8,509 bases of DNA, from positions 1 through 8,509 of the forward strand of contig JAUWJC010000155.1 of the NCBI GenBank assembly GCA_030607895.1, given 5' to 3'. Positions within the stretch are counted from its first letter, which is position 1. The number at the start of each line of letters is the position of its first letter. This DNA is from Pirellulales bacterium. GTDB lineage: Bacteria; Planctomycetota; Planctomycetia; Pirellulales; Thermoguttaceae. This document shows positions 7,034 to 8,509 of this stretch, piece by piece. A program made the position numbers and the translations under genes. Below the pieces are notes generated by a model. The model worked only from the letters and a program-made list of their open reading frames with translations. It made no database searches and was not told the origin of the DNA.

Positions 7034-7042
7034 CGAATCAAG

Positions 7043-8440
7043 ATGTCGACTGCCCCGGCCCCTACTCAGCAGATGAGCCCCGAAGAGGCCGTCCACCGCA
7101 TTTCCCAAGCCCGCCAGATGCTCGTCGGCGAGGTTCACAAGGTCATCATCGGCCAGGACGAGATGATCGAGCAGATGTTGATCTGCATGTTTGCTCGTGG
7201 GCACTGCCTGACGATCGGCGTGCCGGGCCTAGCCAAGACGCTGACGATCTCGACCATCGCACAGGCGTTGGCCATGAAGTTCAGCCGCATTCAGTTCACT
7301 CCCGCCCTGATGCCCAGCGACATCACGGGCACGGAGATCATCGATCAGGACGCGTCGACGGGGAAGCGGGATTTTCGGTTCATTCACGGGCCGATTTTCT
7401 CGAACATCGTGCTGGCCGACGAAATCAACCGCACGCCGCCCAAAACCCAGGCGGCCTTGCTCCAGGCCATGCAGGAGCACGAAGTGACGGCGGCGGGCAC
7501 CACCTACAAGCTGGAACCGCCGTTCTTCGTGATGGCTACCCAAAATCCGATCGAACAGGAGGGCACCTACCCGTTGCCCGAAGCACAGTTGGACCGCTTC
7601 ATGCTCTCGATCAACATCGGGTACCCCAACCGGTCCGAGGAACGCGATATCGTTCTGGCGACCACGCAGACGGTAAAGCAGGAGATACATCCGGTTTTGC
7701 AAGGCAAGGACATCATCTGGATCCAGCAGCTTGTCCGCCAGGTGCCGGCCAGCCAGCACATGGTTGACTACGCGGTCGATTTGGCTCGGGCAACTCGGCC
7801 AAAGGAACCGCCCAGCCCGGAGTTCATTAAGAACTGGCTCGCCTGGGGCGCCGGACCACGCGCGGCTCAGAACATGATTCTCGGTGCCAAAGCTCGGGCG
7901 ATCATTCACGGGCGCTACGCGGTGAGCGCCGAGGATATCCGCCATATTTCGTATCCAGTCTTGCGGCACCGGCTCTTCACCAACTTCAACGCCGATGCCG
8001 AAGGGATCGACGTGGACCAGGTGATCGAGAAGCTCCTGGCGACCGTGCCCGAACCGTCCTACGGAGAGACGGTAGCGCCACGCGGCCGGGCGGACAAGAA
8101 GGACAAGAAGTCGAAGGCGGCGGCACAACCTCAAGCACCTGCCGCCGCGGCTGCAACTGCTCCCGCTGTCCAGGCTCCGGTTGGCCCCGCACCCGTGTCA
8201 CCTCAGCCGATGGCACCTCAACCGGTAGCGCCTCAGTCTGTGGCACCGCAGCCCGTAGCGCCTCAAGCGATGCCGTCGGGCGGGCCGTCGCAACCGAGCG
8301 CTCCGGCGGCCCCGCCGCGCGGCCCGCAGCCAGTCCCAGGACACCCGGCCGGCCCCACTCCGCCACCCGGCACCCCAATGCCGCCGCCCGGCGGTCCAAC
8401 GCCGCTACCCGGCGGTCCAACGCCGCCACCGTTGCGGTAG
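7043..8440 (+). CDS. MoxR-family AAA+ ATPase with Pro/Gln/Ala-rich C-terminal tail
   Basis: The 465-residue product is a cytoplasmic AAA+ ATPase of the MoxR group. Members act as chaperones that help mature or activate partner proteins, often vWA-domain proteins encoded next to them. The core is complete: Walker A GVPGLAKT (59-66), Walker B LADEIN (124-129, with D126 and E127), sensor 1 in VMATQNPIEQEGTYPLPEAQLDRF (163-186 in pieces, with N168 and R185), and the lid with GAGPRAAQ (269-276), where R273 is the likely sensor 2 arginine. The core ends near residue 340. Residues 345-465 are an extension that family members of about 330-350 residues lack: a Lys-rich stretch (RADKKDKKSK), an Ala-rich run, five PQPxA-type pentapeptides and PTPxPGG-type heptapeptides. 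It has no membrane segment. Downstream partners, if any, lie beyond the window. Confidence 0.92.
   Translation: MSTAPAPTQQMSPEEAVHRISQARQMLVGEVHKVIIGQDEMIEQMLICMFARGHCLTIGVPGLAKTLTISTIAQALAMKFSRIQFTPALMPSDITGTEIIDQDASTGKRDFRFIHGPIFSNIVLADEINRTPPKTQAALLQAMQEHEVTAAGTTYKLEPPFFVMATQNPIEQEGTYPLPEAQLDRFMLSINIGYPNRSEERDIVLATTQTVKQEIHPVLQGKDIIWIQQLVRQVPASQHMVDYAVDLARATRPKEPPSPEFIKNWLAWGAGPRAAQNMILGAKARAIIHGRYAVSAEDIRHISYPVLRHRLFTNFNADAEGIDVDQVIEKLLATVPEPSYGETVAPRGRADKKDKKSKAAAQPQAPAAAAATAPAVQAPVGPAPVSPQPMAPQPVAPQSVAPQPVAPQAMPSGGPSQPSAPAAPPRGPQPVPGHPAGPTPPPGTPMPPPGGPTPLPGGPTPPPLR
8201..8275 (+). repeat. Five 15-bp tandem repeats in the MoxR tail
   Basis: Five units of 15 bp run from 8201 to 8275, starting cctcagccgatggca and cctcaaccggtagcg. 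They encode PQPMA, PQPVA, PQSVA, PQPVA and PQAMP. Third-position differences between units show they are not a very recent duplication. Confidence 0.85.
8375..8437 (+). repeat. 21-bp tandem repeats at the end of the MoxR gene
   Basis: Units begin at 8375, 8396 and 8417 with the shared core ccaacgccg and cccggcggt. They encode PMPPPGG, PTPLPGG and a partial PTPPPLR. The two full copies differ at only two positions, suggesting recent slippage expansion. Confidence 0.8.
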
Positions 8441-8472
8441 ATGCCGACGGCGAAGAGCAACGGAGCTATTCC

Positions 8473-8505
8473 TGCCTGCCGAAAAAGGGGACAGGCACCG
8501 TCGGC
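8473..8505. repeat. REP-like hairpin with gaaaaaggggacaggc motif
   Basis: Downstream of the MoxR stop, tgcctg (8473-8478) pairs with caggca (8492-8497). Alternatively gccga (8478-8482) pairs with tcggc (8501-8505) and encloses the motif gaaaaaggggacaggc. I recall this kind of ggggacaggcacc sequence as a common dispersed repeat in planctomycete and other environmental genomes; this was not searched. The element may continue past the window. Confidence 0.55.
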
Positions 8506-8509
8506 AAAC

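Larger units (their letters stand above)
6516..7042. other. Divergent intergenic region rich in palindromes
   Basis: About 530 bp separate the divergent lyase-like and MoxR genes. No credible gene is present, since the possible frames lack ribosome sites and cross repeats. The region holds an 8-bp tandem ttaggctg (6540-6547, 6548-6555), a 7-bp inverted pair caagttc/gaacttg (6564-6570, 6586-6592), a REP-like inverted repeat (6615-6676), a direct-repeat block (6785-6860), two close hairpins (6887-6918) and a promoter (6937-6966). No promoter for the leftward gene stands out. Confidence 0.6.

Noticed and set aside
6556..7041. 161-codon minus-strand frame in the divergent intergenic region
   Set aside because: It runs through the REP-like repeat, the direct-repeat block and the promoter, and has no familiar protein pattern.
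7019..7042. GTG start eight codons upstream for the MoxR gene
   Set aside because: The AAGGAG site at 7028-7033 lies after it and is correctly spaced for the ATG at 7043.
7229..8134. 301-codon minus-strand frame opposite the MoxR gene
   Set aside because: The opposite strand has a complete AAA+ core; this frame is unrecognisable.
8441..8509. Open frame starting with ATG directly after the MoxR stop
   Set aside because: It reads through the REP-like hairpin and gives no recognisable start of a DUF58/vWA protein, the usual MoxR neighbour; the window ends too soon to say more.
1..8509. CRISPR array, defence system, prophage or tRNA
   Set aside because: No regularly spaced identical repeats, no nuclease or phage gene signature, and no cloverleaf-like segment were found on either strand.

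Overview
The window looks like accessory DNA from a high-GC planctomycete-like bacterium, probably of the Pirellulales type. This is an inference. It rests on the codon use, the Tat-exported sugar-enzyme relative, the large secreted multidomain carbohydrate-active protein, the MoxR gene with a proline-rich tail, and the many short REP-like palindromes. No rRNA, tRNA or marker gene is present to fix the taxonomy.

Layout. Positions 1-195 are non-coding, with a T/A-flanked hairpin and the left arm of a 21-bp inverted repeat. Positions 196-1497 (+) hold a chimeric reading frame: an ISL3-like transposase fragment joined in frame to the C-terminal two thirds of an Asp-box sialidase. Converging on it 12 bp away is a two-gene minus-strand unit. 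Its upstream gene (6515-3147) encodes a 1122-residue exported protein with carbohydrate-binding-like modules followed by a PcRGLX/YetA-type (exo-rhamnogalacturonan lyase-like) catalytic region. The downstream gene (3000-1510) encodes a 496-residue Tat-signal protein related to the L-fucose/L-arabinose isomerase fold. Positions 6516-7042 are a divergent intergenic region of about 530 bp, rich in palindromes and REP-like sequence, with a plausible sigma-70-type promoter at its right end. Positions 7043-8440 (+) encode a MoxR-family AAA+ ATPase with an unusual low-complexity Pro/Gln/Ala tail. The last 69 bases carry a REP-like hairpin with a motif that recurs elsewhere in the window.

How the genes may work together. 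The lyase-like and isomerase-like genes have the same orientation, a 146-bp gap and no obvious terminator between them. Both products carry export signals, so they probably form a small polysaccharide-utilisation unit acting outside the cytoplasm on pectin-like or other acidic/deoxysugar glycans. The neighbouring sialidase is a further glycan enzyme but looks broken by transposon-related rearrangement. The MoxR gene is a separate divergent unit, probably the start of a MoxR chaperone operon that continues past the window edge. No CRISPR array, phage gene or obvious defence system was seen. The most unusual items are the in-frame transposase-sialidase chimera, the Tat-exported sugar-isomerase-fold protein and the repeat-tailed MoxR.
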